Made by a program: the position numbers and the translations under genes
DNA from: Dreissena polymorpha
Lineage: Eukaryota > Mollusca > Bivalvia > Myida > Dreissenidae
Assembly (NCBI RefSeq): GCF_020536995.1
Contig: NC_068363.1
Location: 1,790,361-1,854,360 of the forward strand
Length of the DNA stretch: 64,000 nucleotides
Direction: 5' to 3'
Shown here: in pieces, positions 9,918 to 24,400 of the stretch
How the letters are laid out: each line of letters opens with the position of its first letter
Position numbering within the stretch: the stretch's first letter is position 1
The notes under the pieces: model-generated
Seen by the model: only the letters and a program-made list of their open reading frames with translations
Database searches by the model: none
Told to the model about the DNA's origin: nothing

Positions 9918-12900
9918 ATGTCGTCCTCGACGCGCAAACGAAATGTGGAAAGAACAGGTGAAACTGTCGCACCCACTGTGTCCGAAACAATAGGCAAAGC
10001 GTTTACATCAAAGGCAAAATGGACTGACAAGGTAAGGTCCTTTTGTTACCATCGTTTTTTTTTACGTTAATAATTTATATTTAAACTATATTTTTTACAT
10101 TATTATTATTGTAAGTCCAATAGTAATGTAATTATGAAAATCCGATTTCCAACAAGAAACGAACTGTAGTGAAATAAGTATCCTGTCACAACCCGAATTC
10201 GACCACTTCCTGTTTTCGACCGGCCCCGGTAAATTATTCATGCATAAGTAAAATAAGCGAATTTCCGGACGTCGCGCGCAAGTTTTGTTAACAAGTGTCG
10301 GTGAAATGTCATCCAGTTTTAAATGACGTAAAATGGAGATCCGACAGGTAAAATTGTTTCACTTTTATATGAAATGCTACATTTTACGTAGTTTTTACTA
10401 ATCCCTAATAATCTTTAGCTTCTAGAACGGTTTCATTGCTTTAAACTTGACCGATAATTTATCTCTCGTAACGAAGGTGTTTTACATATTTCTCCAGGGC
10501 CACCTAAATTGTCGTTTGGTAGTAGTAGTATACTGCGCATAAAAAATAAGGTGTTTTGATAGCCACTGAACCTTATCAGAAAACCATTTTATAACAACTA
10601 TTTGGATTGTAATTGCTATATATTCATTCTAATGCACATATTAAAATAGAACATAATTGGTATATTTTCAGAAAACTAATCCTGTCCGTGGCCCCTATAG
10701 GTCATCCTATGACATTGATGACTTACAAAGGGCCTTTATGGCTGTAAAAGACAATCAAATGTCAATTAGAAAATCAGCATTGTACTTTAATGTCCCCAAA
10801 ACAACACTTATTGACAGGTTGCATGGGAGAATTAGTATTGACACTGTGAAACCCGGCCCTGACCCACTGTTTACCCTTGATCAGGAGTCTCTACTGGCAA
10901 GTCACATCCAAACTATGGGTGAAGTAGGCTTTGGGTACACCAGGCAAGAGACTATAAACCTTGCAAGTGATTATGCCTTCACCTTAGGCCTGAGACCAAG
11001 AGAAAAACCTCTTACTGATCGTTGGTTGTACAAGTTTTTGGACAGGTGGCCAGCACTAATGGTGAAAAAAAACAAGGAGCCTTGATATAGCCCGTGCAAG
11101 ATGTGCGACAAGAGATGCTGTGGATCGATATTTCAACAAATTGCATGAAATTCTTGTAAAGTATGATCTATTGTCAAAACCCCATCGGTTGTACAATATT
11201 GATGAGAAGGGGCTCAGTCTAGAACACAAACCACCAAAAATTGTCTCATCAAAGCATGGCATAACTCCTGCTGTGACAGGTAGCAGAGGAAAAAATGTAA
11301 CTGTCATTGGTTGTGTAAATGGGGTAGGTCAGCAAGTGCCTCCTTACTTTGTTTTTCCAGGTCAGAGAATGCAGCCAAGTCTGTTAGATGGTGTGACACC
11401 TGGTACAAATGGAACTGTTTCCCCAACAGGATGGTCTAATACAGAGGTGTTCTCTGGTTATTTGAAAGAGCACGTCTTACAATACTTACCCCCACGATCA
11501 CAAAATGAACCAGTCCTGATACTTTATGATGGCCACAGTAGTCACATTTCACTGGACCTAATACAATGGGCTAAACAGGAAGATATTATCCTCTTTGTAT
11601 TACCCCCTCATTGCAGCCACCTATTGCAACCCCTAGATGTCAGCTGCTTTGGACCCTTCGAGGTTGCTTGGAACGCAGCTCTACACAGCAACTTAAGAGC
11701 ATCTGGGGGTCGTACACTATCACGATATGATGTTGCCAGTTTAGCTTGTAAAGTGTACAGCTCAACACTCACAGCTGCCAACATTCAAGCTGCCTTCCGC
11801 AAGAGTGGTGTTTACCCATTCAACAAAAATGTGATATCTGATCACCAAGTGGCCCCATCAACCTGTTTCCACGTTACAGCTGCAGGTGATGCTTCTAGTA
11901 AAGTGTCTGAGCCGTTAGAGAATAATGAAAAGGCAGATCAGTTTTTACAGGAGCGTGGGGGCAAGATTTTGCAAAATGTGGACACAGCAAAAAAACAAAG
12001 AAACACACTTAGCAAAGTTGTAGGTGGACAAGCTGTTACTGAAACTGAAGTCCTTAACAAAATTCAGACATATAAACATAATCAAAGTAACAAACGTTCA
12101 AAAGATGCAAATAAAGAAAATATCAATCCAAAACCAAGTGTATCTGGTTGTGCCAAAAAACCTAAGGTTATAAGAACAGTGACTGAAAGTGATACATGTA
12201 GTTCTGAGGAAGATATAACAGACTCTGAAAAATGCATTGTGTGCAAAAAGTTTAGCCCTGACCTAAGTTTGAGGCCATACATTGTTATTGTGAAATGGGG
12301 ACAGTGTGACAAGTGTTCTGGCTGGGTCCACCTGTCTTTCTGCACAACTATCAGAGTTATCAGAAGGGGAGACAACTTCTTGTGCCCCCAGTGCTCAACC
12401 AATTAACATGAATATAAAATTAAACAAGTACTGTAAATATGTTCAAAATATGTTCCGAAATAAAACAGTTTTTTGCAGTTTAAATTACTTTAGATTAAAT
12501 TTACTGTTGTTTAAAGCACTTTAAAATGATTTTATTTGTGTACTAATTTTTGTTGTGCAGTATAGTTCGAAAAACTTGAATTATCTGAAAGTGGTCGAAA
12601 ACAGGTTGGATGAAAATAAAAATGGCCGATTTTGGCATGATAAAAGAAGTGTGAAATTAAAAGATATAACAAACAGGTAAGTCTATAAAAAAATATGTGT
12701 TTATACTTTGCTTTGCGTATCAAGTTCATTGTTATTCAAGTTAAACATGTATCACTTCGTTGATGTAAGCGGTTTTCTAAATAAGTCTTAAGCGGTCGAA
12801 AACGGGTTGTACCAGGATATGGCTTACCATTTCGGTCGAAAGTCAAGAAAACCATTTATAACTAGTTCAATCCGTTTACACACAATAGAAACGCAATTTT

Positions 12901-15360
12901 TCATATATATAGCAAGAAATTGAGTGCTTTTTGGTCTTCACATGAAGTGATTTTTCGGTCGGTATATTGCTGATATTTACCATTTTGGGCAAAATGTAGT
13001 ATAGACGGGTGCTGGAGGTTTCGGTAAATGACAAGTTCGGTAAATTGATTTATAAAGTAAATGCCATGGAGGGTTTGGTAAATTGGTTTTTATAGAGGTG
13101 GTATACCTACATCGAGGTGTTAATGACACCTATTATTGGCTTACAATAACATTAGGGGCATTTATTTGCAAACTGTGGATTGATTTTGAGTTGAGTAATT
13201 ATTGCTATGCCTACGGTTATGCTGTTAAGTCATTGAAGCGGAACAAATCTTGCGGTAGTGATTATCTTTTGAACGAGTATTTTATTGAAAGTGTTGATAT
13301 ATTAGCCTTGCATATATGTGACTTACTTAATTGCATATTGAACTCAGGGTATTATCCTGAAAAATGGACCGAGGGAATAATTGTCCCTCTGCAAAAAAAA
13401 GGTTCAAAAGAAGATGTCAATAATTATAGAGGGATTACTTTGGTTAGCTGTTTATCTAAGCTCTTTACAACCGTTTTAAACAATCATAATGAAAATATCT
13501 GTTGTGAAAATAACACTTTCGGACGCCCAATTTGGATTTCAGAAAGGGCGGTCTACGACTGATGCAATAGTTATTCTCCATTCTCTTGTTGAAAATTATT
13601 AATTTGAAAATAAGAGATTATATATTATTTTTGTGGACATGATGAAATGTTTTGATACTATATATAGAAATGCATTATGGTTAAAAATGTATAAATGTGG
13701 CATACAGGGTAAAATTCTTAGGATTGTTCGGGATATGTATCAAAAAGTTAAATCTTTTGTTAAGTCATTGTCTTCATATTCTGACTATTTTTCATATGCA
13801 GTGGGGCTTCGTCAGGGGGAGGTTATGTCCCCTTTATTATTTTCTTTATTTGTAGAAGATCTCGAGTTGTTTTTACAAAATGATGTACAATCCGGATTGC
13901 ATATTGATGACATTGTCTTGATTTTACTGTTATTTGCTGACGACATGGCCATTGTAGGTAAATCGCCAGATGAAATTCAAAATCATTTAGATAATCTACA
14001 TTATTATTGCAATGTTTGGGGATTAAAAGTAAATACAGAGAAAACAAAGATTATGGTATTTAGGAAAAGAGGCGGATTATTGCCCATGGCCATTGAAAAG
14101 TGGACCTACAATGGACATGTCAATCAAGTAGTGAACGATTTTAATTATCTAGGAGTTCTTTTTAATTATACTGGGAGTTTCACATTGAATCAGAAACACC
14201 TTACGGGTAAAGCATTAAAAGCAATGAATATCTTATTATCTAAATGTCATGACTATGATTTAAAGCCCAAAATACTTTGTCAACTATTTGACGCTTTTGT
14301 TGGTTCCATTTTAAACTATGCCTCGGAAGTTTGGGGCTATACTAAAGCTAAGGAATTAGAAAGAATTCATTTGAAATTTTGTAAACGATTATTAAAGGTT
14401 AAACTTAACACGTGTAATGCATGTGTTTATGGTGAGCTGGGTAGATATCCCATGTATATAAATAGATATGTACGTGTCATTAAATATTGGTTTAATATAC
14501 GTAGATCAAAAAATATCATAACTAAAACTGTATATAACTTGACCGTTTCAGATTACCACAAAGGCTGTCAAAATTGGATATTTAATGTTAAAAAGATGCT
14601 TGATGACTATGGTTTCAGTTATGTATTTGATGATGTAACTAATATTAATATTGATATTAATACATTTGTAGAGGAATTTAAACGCAGAGTATTTGATCAC
14701 TTTACACAGGTCTGGTATGGGACATTAAACAACATTTCAATGCTAGATGTTTACCGAAGTTTTGAAATCAACTTTGAATATGAGTCCTACCTAGACATTA
14801 TCCCAAGATCGAAGTTTGAGATACCTTTTTACTAGACTTAGATTGTCAGCCCACCCATTACATATTCAAACCGGTCGTTATGCGAGACAAATGGTTTCTA
14901 GAAACCTTCGATATTGCATTTGTTGCGATTCGACCGATATTGAAGATGAATTTCACTTTATTTGTATTTGCCCGACGTTTGGAAACATTAGAAAAAAATA
15001 CATTAAAGCATGTTATTATATAAGACCATCTATGTATAAATATTTTAAGTTTACTGCAAACGAATAATAAAACAGAACTAATTAATATATGCCTTTATGT
15101 AAAAGAATCACTTAAAGTACGAACATCTATTCTAAATGCAAGAATACTTTAATTGTTCATCCTCTTTTTTCATTTTTCCTTTTTTCTTTTTTTTTCTTTC
15201 TTTTCTGTTGTTGTTATATTTAATTTGTAATCACGCCACTGTATTTGCTTAGTAAATGATTTGTAAATTTGTATAAAACCTTGTTCCTATCACAATTGAC
15301 AATCTGTACTGTTATCATTATGTGTTGTTGACGATGTACTTTGTACAAGTCGAAATAAAC

Positions 15361-15411
<51 letters not shown>

Positions 15412-18400
15412 AAAGAATTAAGGGGAATGAATTAGCTACCTCTGAAAAACGAATTCTGTTAGGAAATTGTAGGTAAATTTACGATTTAAATAACACAATA
15501 CTGTTTTGTTTTTTTAATAATTGGTGCTTTTATTAAAATAACCTAATAGTAATAATAAATAATGATTTATGGGGGAATCAATGTAAGATCTTCCATTAAG
15601 TTTAATGCTATTTAAAAAAGTTGTTTGTAAAATATTGTAGACATGATTTAATAAAAGTGATTTAATTTTAAATATAAAGCGCAATAGTATTTTAGACCAC
15701 CGATAAACACTCAATTTATCCATATATAAACATGAGGTAGTTTGCCAACATAATGAATATGTTGCCCAGCTCTTGCCACGTGGAGGCCACCTCTTGTAAG
15801 AGCCAAATGTTGAATTTTATATTACATGTTTTTTTATTTCTTTCTGGTTGAGAAAAACAAGAAAAAAACAATATATAAAATCTAATACGTGTACGTAATT
15901 AATAAAAAGAAATATAATGATACGCGTTATGTTTTATAATTTTGTTACGTGCGCGTGCCATTGAACGTTGAGTTAAGCGAAGAGATACACATAATTGAAA
16001 ACTGATAAAAATGACACCTAACACAACGCCAGCAGAATTAATACACTGTGTAATAGCAAGCTGCTGTGATGATCACTATCTTATCAGCTTAATACACAGG
16101 CACCTGGCTACTGTACTGGAACAATGGGTTTTACGGCCAAAATAACTGATATCATTTTTTGCCTGAACAAATCCGTTAAATAAAAATATAATAACTGAAT
16201 GACTTTGTTATCCGTTTTATTTACAATATATTATAAATAAGCAACAAGTAAAACATGGATACAATATATAAATATATATATATATATATTATATATATAG
16301 GACATATTTGAATATTTCATGTCATTTAAAAAAATGAGGGCGTAGTCACATATTAATAAGATACATTTATGACACAGTAAAATATAAATATGAAACATAA
16401 ATATCATTCAGAGTTTCATACGTGATTACGGCGTCATCGGCGGGGATTTCGTCATTCAGCTCAAGGTCAGGGAGAGATGTGTCTACCACGGGTGTTGGTC
16501 GTTCGTACTGTTGAGTTAGATCGAATGACACATCTGGTATAGTAGTGTTATCCCCGTGTCTTATGTCCTCTTGCGCAAGATTTCTGAGTGGCGAGACCGG
16601 GACTTAAAGTGGTAGTGGTGCTTCGTTGCCCTCTGCTGTGGTATTCAGAGGAGGGTTCCTGCAGCCAATACAGAACAACTCTATCTGTAACTCACCACTG
16701 CGAAGTTGCATGTACTGCTGATGGGTAATTTGCGAAAATAAATAAAGCAAAGTTATAGCATAAAATGATTTTATATTTACAATCATTATCTGTTAATTTA
16801 CGTTAATTAAAATAATCATTGGTATTACTTATAATCAGTTTTAAATAAAGACATTACAGGCGACCACATTAAAGAAATGCAAATTCACAATTTTAATGTA
16901 TCTTCCACATGCATCACATGCAATAGTCTGCGCACGAGAAGTGACCTCAATATTGCAGAAAATACATGGATGTTCAGCCATGATTGTATGATACAGTAAA
17001 AAAAAATCACCTGCATATATACACACTTTAATAATTGAGCAACAACACTTACCTTAATTACTCGATAACCTGTGAAAACCTTCTCTTCATCCTCTCTTTG
17101 ATTTCTTATTTGAAAATGACCATGATAATTTCATATTTACCCAATTACATAATAATTTTATTTTTACCACAAATAAACATCCTTTGATGTCACCACCAGT
17201 ATTTTTTTGTAAACATGATTAAAGAAGGAAAACGTTTGTTTATTTCACAGTTTGAAAGTTACTGGTCGTGTATTAAAAACTCGGCCACCAGTGTTAAAGT
17301 ATGTTCACGATCTAAACATACATAATAGATTATTTTAAGAAAAATACCTTATGTGCTGACCTGATTGTAGGAAAAAGAAGCGAGAAATTGATTTATATAA
17401 GAAACAAACAGATTTGATATTAGTATTTCAAACCACCGAAAATTTCTCATTATAAAAACATGAGGTAGTTTGCTAACATAATGAATATGTTGCCCAGCTC
17501 TTGCCACGTGGAGGCCACCTCTTGTAAGAGCCACATTATTGTTTTTTTATCTGATACGCTTTAATTAAGGTTTTTTCAACTAATTGTTTAAAACATATAT
17601 AAAAAACTAAACAATCATGACCTAAAGATAAACTTTTAATATATAATTTACCTCCCTTGATAAGCCTGGATAATTAATATTAACACTTTGCAAACATCTC
17701 TAAATTGATAAAATAAACTCCGTACATTTAAACAGATAATTTAACAACTTACAAACAAAAACAAAAGGTGCGATAATCCCTATTTATACCAATTTACGGA
17801 AACCTCCACGGCATTTACTATATAAATCAATTTACCGAACTTGTCATTTACCGAAACCTCCATAACTCGTATAGACATACAATCATATAACCATTAATAA
17901 CTAATTAAACCCGTTAACACACACTAGAAACGATATATTTCATATATAGAGAGAGAAATTGAGTGTTTTTCGGTGATTGTATGGACCGAAGAAAACTGGA
18001 AGCGAGACAATTAGCCCCCAAAACAATTCACCCCCAGGAGACAATTCACCCCCTAGACAATTTACCCCTGCTACCTGGACAATTCACCCCCAGATATTTT
18101 TTGTTTCCTTTTGCTGTTTATTTAGGATTTAGTAATTACGAATATCTGTTTTCTAAGGTTCGGACATTTTCTGAACAGCAAATCAAAACATTCATCTCTA
18201 GAGCTGCTTTTCCTTCAGATTTATTCATAATAAATGTTTAAAATCTCTTTTTTAATTGAGGACAACATGAATAATAAATATCAAAATAAAAAATAAAATA
18301 AAAAGAAATTCAAGTATTTTATGCATTAAAATAAATAATATACTTATTTGAAGAAGATTCAATGTTACCTTTTTTTAAATTATCAAGCATATTGTGAGTA

Positions 18401-21400
18401 CTTATTGACCATGCGGGGCGGAGTATCACGGTCCAGCGCATTACTTAGTAGGAAATTCCTAACGGTAACCAAGCATTTACCAAACGATTACGGGATTACT
18501 CATGTATAATAACCTCCCTGGTTTGGTCGTATTTTGTGATTACCATTATTTGCATAAGTCAGAGGTTAATTCTGCAATGCCAGGTCAATATTTACTCACT
18601 ATATCTATGAGTTAGAGGTCGATAGTAGCATAATTTGGTATAAATAATAATAATAATGTTCAATGTCAAATATCTCTAAAAGCAACAGATGTAAGGCATC
18701 TTCTGATAAGCTAACACTCAATGGTCGGTAAAAAATGTACGTACATATTGTACGTCGGAGTACATTTCTCTTTTTACCTAGTTGGTCTTGTTGACTTTCG
18801 ACCCTAATGGTACGCCATAAATATAAGGTCATTTCCAACAGACTTGCTGTTGGGCTAGCTCTGAAGTGACGTTGTTAAAGTGACCACTCTGGAGACCTGG
18901 GCTCAATCCCCTGTTGGAGCTGTGTATTTTTCACTATAAGCTGTAAAAACAAGATAATCATTAAACTATGTTTGATATTGTTGGATATTAAAGAATTTCA
19001 AATATCTTTTATTTAATATTATTATAGTTTTTAATCTTATCTTTATTTTACAAGATGATTGATAAAACAGGTATTTTTAAACCAGGTTTTCCAAAGGAAA
19101 AACTGGTTATTAGATTGGCAAATGTCGGCGGGCGGGCGGAACAAGCTTGTCTGGGCCATAACTTTGTCCTTCATTGTGAGATTTTAAAATCATTTGGCAC
19201 ATTTGTTCAATACATTGGACGGTGTGTTGCGCGAAAGAATAACATCGATATCTCCAAGGTCAAGGTCACAGAATTTCTTAATGTCCTCTTAATCAAGTCG
19301 ATATTTAAGTATTCCATTGCGTAATGTATAAGGTGTCCACCTAGCGATAGGGAGGTCATGGTTTAATTCCCCACTCGGGGAGTGTTCCCTAGATCTTCCC
19401 CAAAGACACCAATTACTGGTTATATGCCCAGGAAACAGACTCGAGAGCGTTTCTATAAGCCTGAGGCTTTCGATGCAATTGAGCTCAAATAAATAGGTTT
19501 AAACTAAACTAAGTCAATGATTTTTTACAAACTCAGTCATCATAATTAGCAGTTAAACCAAAGGATTAAACCATTTTATACAATTACTTCAGACCAAGAA
19601 AATATTACAAGGCCACTTATATGAAACTGAGAATCTGAGCAACATCAGTACTTTGAAATGTTGTTTAAGTTAATCTGCAACATGAGTCGGTTAAAAATTA
19701 TGAAACACAACAGACTGACTTTGATTGGTTATTTTAGAGGATGCCTAAAGGCTGGCTTACTTTTTTGTGTGAAGTGCTGTTTACAAATTTGGCGTCCAGG
19801 GCCACCCCAATATTTTGTTTGGTGATTGGTCATGAAATTACTTTACTGCCATTCTCCCTCTAGATATGAATCATGTAGGGCTGCTGAGAGATAACAGCAA
19901 GTTGAACGACTATGAAGATATAAAGATATATATTCCCTGCCTAAACCTACCAATGCAGACCATTTTTAACAAGTGGATTTTATATATTCTTTCAGGATGA
20001 GTTCCTGGACGTTATCTACTGGTTGCGACAGATCCTCGGTGTTCTGCTGGGAGTTGTCTGGGGTTTGCTGCCCTTGAAGGGCATTCTGGGACTGGCATTG
20101 TAAGTTACACAGAATTCAGATAACTTACATGTGATTGAATGTGTCCGAAATAGGGTAATTGATAATGATTGCAAAAGTTGCAGGATGCTTTAGTTAAAGT
20201 TACAGTACAATTATTTATTTCAGTATTCTGTAAATATTTCATCCTGCATATTGTATTGTCAGTACCATAAATTCCTGCAAAATTGGTATTCAAGAGACAA
20301 AAAAGTGGTATAAGTTTGTGAAAATTCTGGAACTCTAAAATCATATAACTTTGCAGAGATTCAAAGTGTTCAGAGTTTGTATTTAGGACTACATATTTTA
20401 CTTTCAAATGTAATGAAATAATTCATAATAATGGCATAATCTAAATCAAATAACTGGGGATGCTACTTAGAGTCCCAAAAGTTAAAACCAAATTTAAGTA
20501 TTTTCAAATGTATCATGTGGTTACAATCATGTAACAGTTATAGTGGCAAATGTGTTTTCAATGTTGGAAATTGCTATTAAGGTAGCGCACCTCTAATGGG
20601 CACATATCCAAATATAATTTAATTAATTATTTTCTTAATCAGCATCATTTCACTGAACTACATGCAAATTTGTAGGTAGGCTTTCCATGCTTTTAAAAAA
20701 TATATACTGATTTATTCAAAACGAACCTCACGTTGGCTTTTGTCCAGTTTATTTTCACCCCTGGGGTATATAAAAGTTCCATAATTAATTCAGATTTCCA
20801 AATATGGGCATGCAGTTGGTGTGTACAGATGCAGTAAAGGTATTTAAAGTTTAAACAAGATGACATAAGTATTCTTTTACAGACATTTATTTTTTACGAT
20901 TTTTTATCTATGGAATAGCGCCATGAAATGAAGGTGATTTCAGCCAAGTAAAAATTGGGTCGGTTATAAACAAAGTGTCATAAAATTCAAAATAGTATCA
21001 TTTAAGTTATATTTTAAACTAATTTTTTATATAAACACTATATACAGCAAAAATACCAAGAAATGGACAGATTTACCGTTTACTTTTTGAAATAAAAATA
21101 AAAATGCAACATGCATCATTCGTATTTTCAGCAGTAAATTACCCAATTTAGCCATAACGTTGTTTTAATTTAAAAAATTGAAGGATGTTCTTATAATTTT
21201 CAACGTATTTGACAATAAACATAGCTTATATGCTATATTAAATCAAATTACGTTAGAAAAGAAATAAAACACGTCGCAAAAAGTATGCGATATCGGCAGG
21301 ATTCGAACCTGCGCGGGAAGATCCCAAAATATTTCTAGTCCATCGCCTTAACCACTCGGCCACGACAACTTCAATGCAGTGCAACCTTAAATTAGATATT

Positions 21401-24400
21401 GATAAGTAAACAGGTAAAATGGCTCGTCAATCTTTGAAGAAATCGCGAAATCGTATTTTTCAGATGATAATTGGATCAACGTCAATATTTATAGTGAAAA
21501 TAATGTATTCTAAATGAATAAGGTAAACACATATCAAAATTCGAAGTTTGAAAAAAATATAATGCATCTCTCGGAAATAACCGATCATTTAAGATCGGCA
21601 ATGATCGTAAAATAAATCGCTGGAAATCATTAGAGGTGCGCTACCTTAAACTGGATAATATGCATTGCAAGTTTTGCACATTTTTTTTAGTTGAAAAGGG
21701 TTAAAATGAATTTAAGTACTGAAAATGTAAACAATTGATCTATTATTTGTTTTTGTGAAGTTTGTGTTTTCTAATATAACCTAATTAATACATTGAAGAG
21801 TCATATAAATTCACAATAAAAAATGTCATTTTTGCATAGTAATATTTAGGATGCATCAAGTTGTCGCCTGCAAAATGTTGCTGTTGAATTTGCATTGTTT
21901 TGTAATTTAATAAAAAAGTGATCATAAAAAATATTCATAATTGACTTGTCATATTGCAATTCCCCTGTGGTTATATGGTGGTGGGTTTTTTTCTGCAGAT
22001 TTTTTGCAGTTAACGTCCTCATCACCTACATATACTTCACCAGTTTCCAAAAAGTAGACGAAGAGGAATATGGGGGCATCTCAGAAATTCTAAAAGAAGG
22101 ACTAATGACATCATTCTCATCCTTTGTGGTAAGTACTAAGATACTTAACCCTTTGCATGCTGGGGAATTTGTCGTCTGCTATAATGTCGTCTGCTGACTT
22201 TCTAAAAGTAGCATTTTCTTAGAATTTTTTCAAAGAATACTATCAGAATAGCAAACAGTTTGGATCCAGATGAGACGCCACGTTCTGTGGCGTCTCATCA
22301 GGATCCAAACTGTTTGCACAGGCCTTCAAAATTCGGTTCCCGCACTGAAAGAGTTACAGCTGTTAATCCTCTCCCGATCAGAAGAAAACTGAAAATGGCT
22401 ACATGCAACCAGCATAAAACAAGAACATCCTGCGAGTAACTTGCACTCTGTTCAGGTTGTATGCTATTTGTTGACTGCAAGTACGTAAGGGTTGGAAATG
22501 ACGAGTTTAAAAAACTTGAATGTAGTAAAAAGGGTCTTTCATTTAATTTGATTTTCTAAGGAACTACAAACAAGTCAAACTGTATATGTGATCAGAAAAG
22601 GGATATATGCTTATTAACATCTACCATTAAATATGGTTTTGAACATGTTTTATTCCTGTATCTGCAAATATTGATATCAACAAGCTTTTCCTTTCCAAAT
22701 AATCCAAAAGAAGATACCAATAAGCATCTTTATAATAAAGCCATTTGATGTTTGCATTATATGTGTCCATGATAATAAGTTTGTTAATTAAATAGTATTT
22801 AAAGATTATAATTATTATGCCCCCTTTGAAGAAGAGAGGGTATATTGTTTTGGTGGAAGTCTGTCGGTTGGTCTGTCTGTTTGTCCGAAGACCAGTTTGT
22901 TTCGGATCAATAACTCATCAATTTATTGACCAATTGGCTTGATACTTCACATATGCATTTGCCTTGGAAAGTTGATGACCCCTTTTAAAATTGGGGTCAA
23001 TATTTCAAAAGTGAAGGTCTCTGTCACAATAAGTGTAAAAATCGTTTGCGATCAATAACTCATCAACCAATTGACTGATTTTGTTGATTGGCTTGATACT
23101 TCACATGTGCATTTGCCTTGGGCAGTGGATGACCCCTATTGAAATTTGGGTCACTAGGTAAAAGATCAAGGTCACTGTCACAATAAGTGTGAAAATTGTT
23201 TTCGGTCAATAACTTGTCAACAAATTGACCGCTTGGCTTCATACTTCCCATGTGCATTATCTTGGACATAGATGACCCCTATTGAAATTGGCGTCACTAG
23301 CTCAAAGCCTTGTTTGGGGATGTGTCTTTAACTGCGGAACTTTTGTTCACAAAGTGCTCAAGTTGAGCATTTGTGATCACCTTATGTCCGGCATCGTGGT
23401 GTCTCTGGTGTTTATTGTAAATTTTTATCTGGATATCTCTATTAAGAACACATTTTTCATCCAATTTTTTTAATTTGGTCAAAATAGTTACCTGGTAAAT
23501 ATCTAAGTCGACTGCAATCTTAGTCGACTGCCAATCTGGGTGATGTGTTGAAAACTAGGTAATCAGGTTAAATCTTAGAAAAACCTAGTTTCCACTCAAA
23601 AAGCCACATTTATAGTGCAATCATGATGACAAAAAGTTCAGAATACTTATTTTGACAAAGTCTAGGCATAGTTCGAATCTGGGTCAGGTGTGTCCAAAAA
23701 CTAGGTCACCCTGTTGAATATTAGTCAAAAAACCTAATTTCCACTCTAGAAGCCACATTTATGACTCAATCTTATACCACTTATGACAACCACGAGGACT
23801 GAATTTGTCTATCAAATAGTTTTCCATGCAGTTCAAGTTACTACATTTTGTGAAGAGACTGAATGACCCTTTTATTCCCTGTCTAATTCCTCAAAAGTCA
23901 AGGTCACACTTAGAAGTCAGAATTCAAAGTTGACAATTAACAGGTTGTGTTTGACATAAGCAGAGTTTTGAGAGTGTTGGCATCTGTTTCCAATGGACAC
24001 ATGTTGTTTTCATTTAGGTCAATCCCATTGTTCTCCAACCAAGTATGTGCCTTCTATCAAAGTCTGAAACAATTTGTGTCTGTGAACTCACTTGAGCGCT
24101 TAAGGGCCTCATTGCCCTTTTGATGAAGAAGTGCTGGTGGTATATATGTTAGGTTGTGACATCTTCCATTAGTCCCACAAAAACATATACAGATTCCTAG
24201 AATATAAATATTATGAATAGCATCGTCTGTATATGTCCTGCTATATAAAAGTGTATGTCATTGTCAATATATGTTTGTGCTTCCTGTTCAATCAAACTGT
24301 AGCCATTCAAATAAACTGTTGACAAAAGTCTATTTAAAAAGCTTTGCAATTGGTCAAAGGTCCAAATATTATGTTCAAATGTTGAGAGATGTGCATTATA

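Noticed and set aside
12561-12676. An exon-like block with a good acceptor (TTTTTGTTGTGCAG), 38 open codons and donor GTAAGT
   Set aside because: It lies inside the right end of the pogo-like element and overlaps its subterminal repeat. Its length (116 bases) would break the phase between RAB5IF exons 1 and 2. At most it is a cryptic or poison exon.
21288-21369. Functional tRNA-Ser gene
   Set aside because: The anticodon stem and acceptor stem have mismatches and the sequence is inside a TIR element, so a pseudogene or promoter module is more likely.
23063-23482. Overlapping short frames on both strands
   Set aside because: They fall in the RAB5IF intron 3 tandem repeats and have no domain or splice support.
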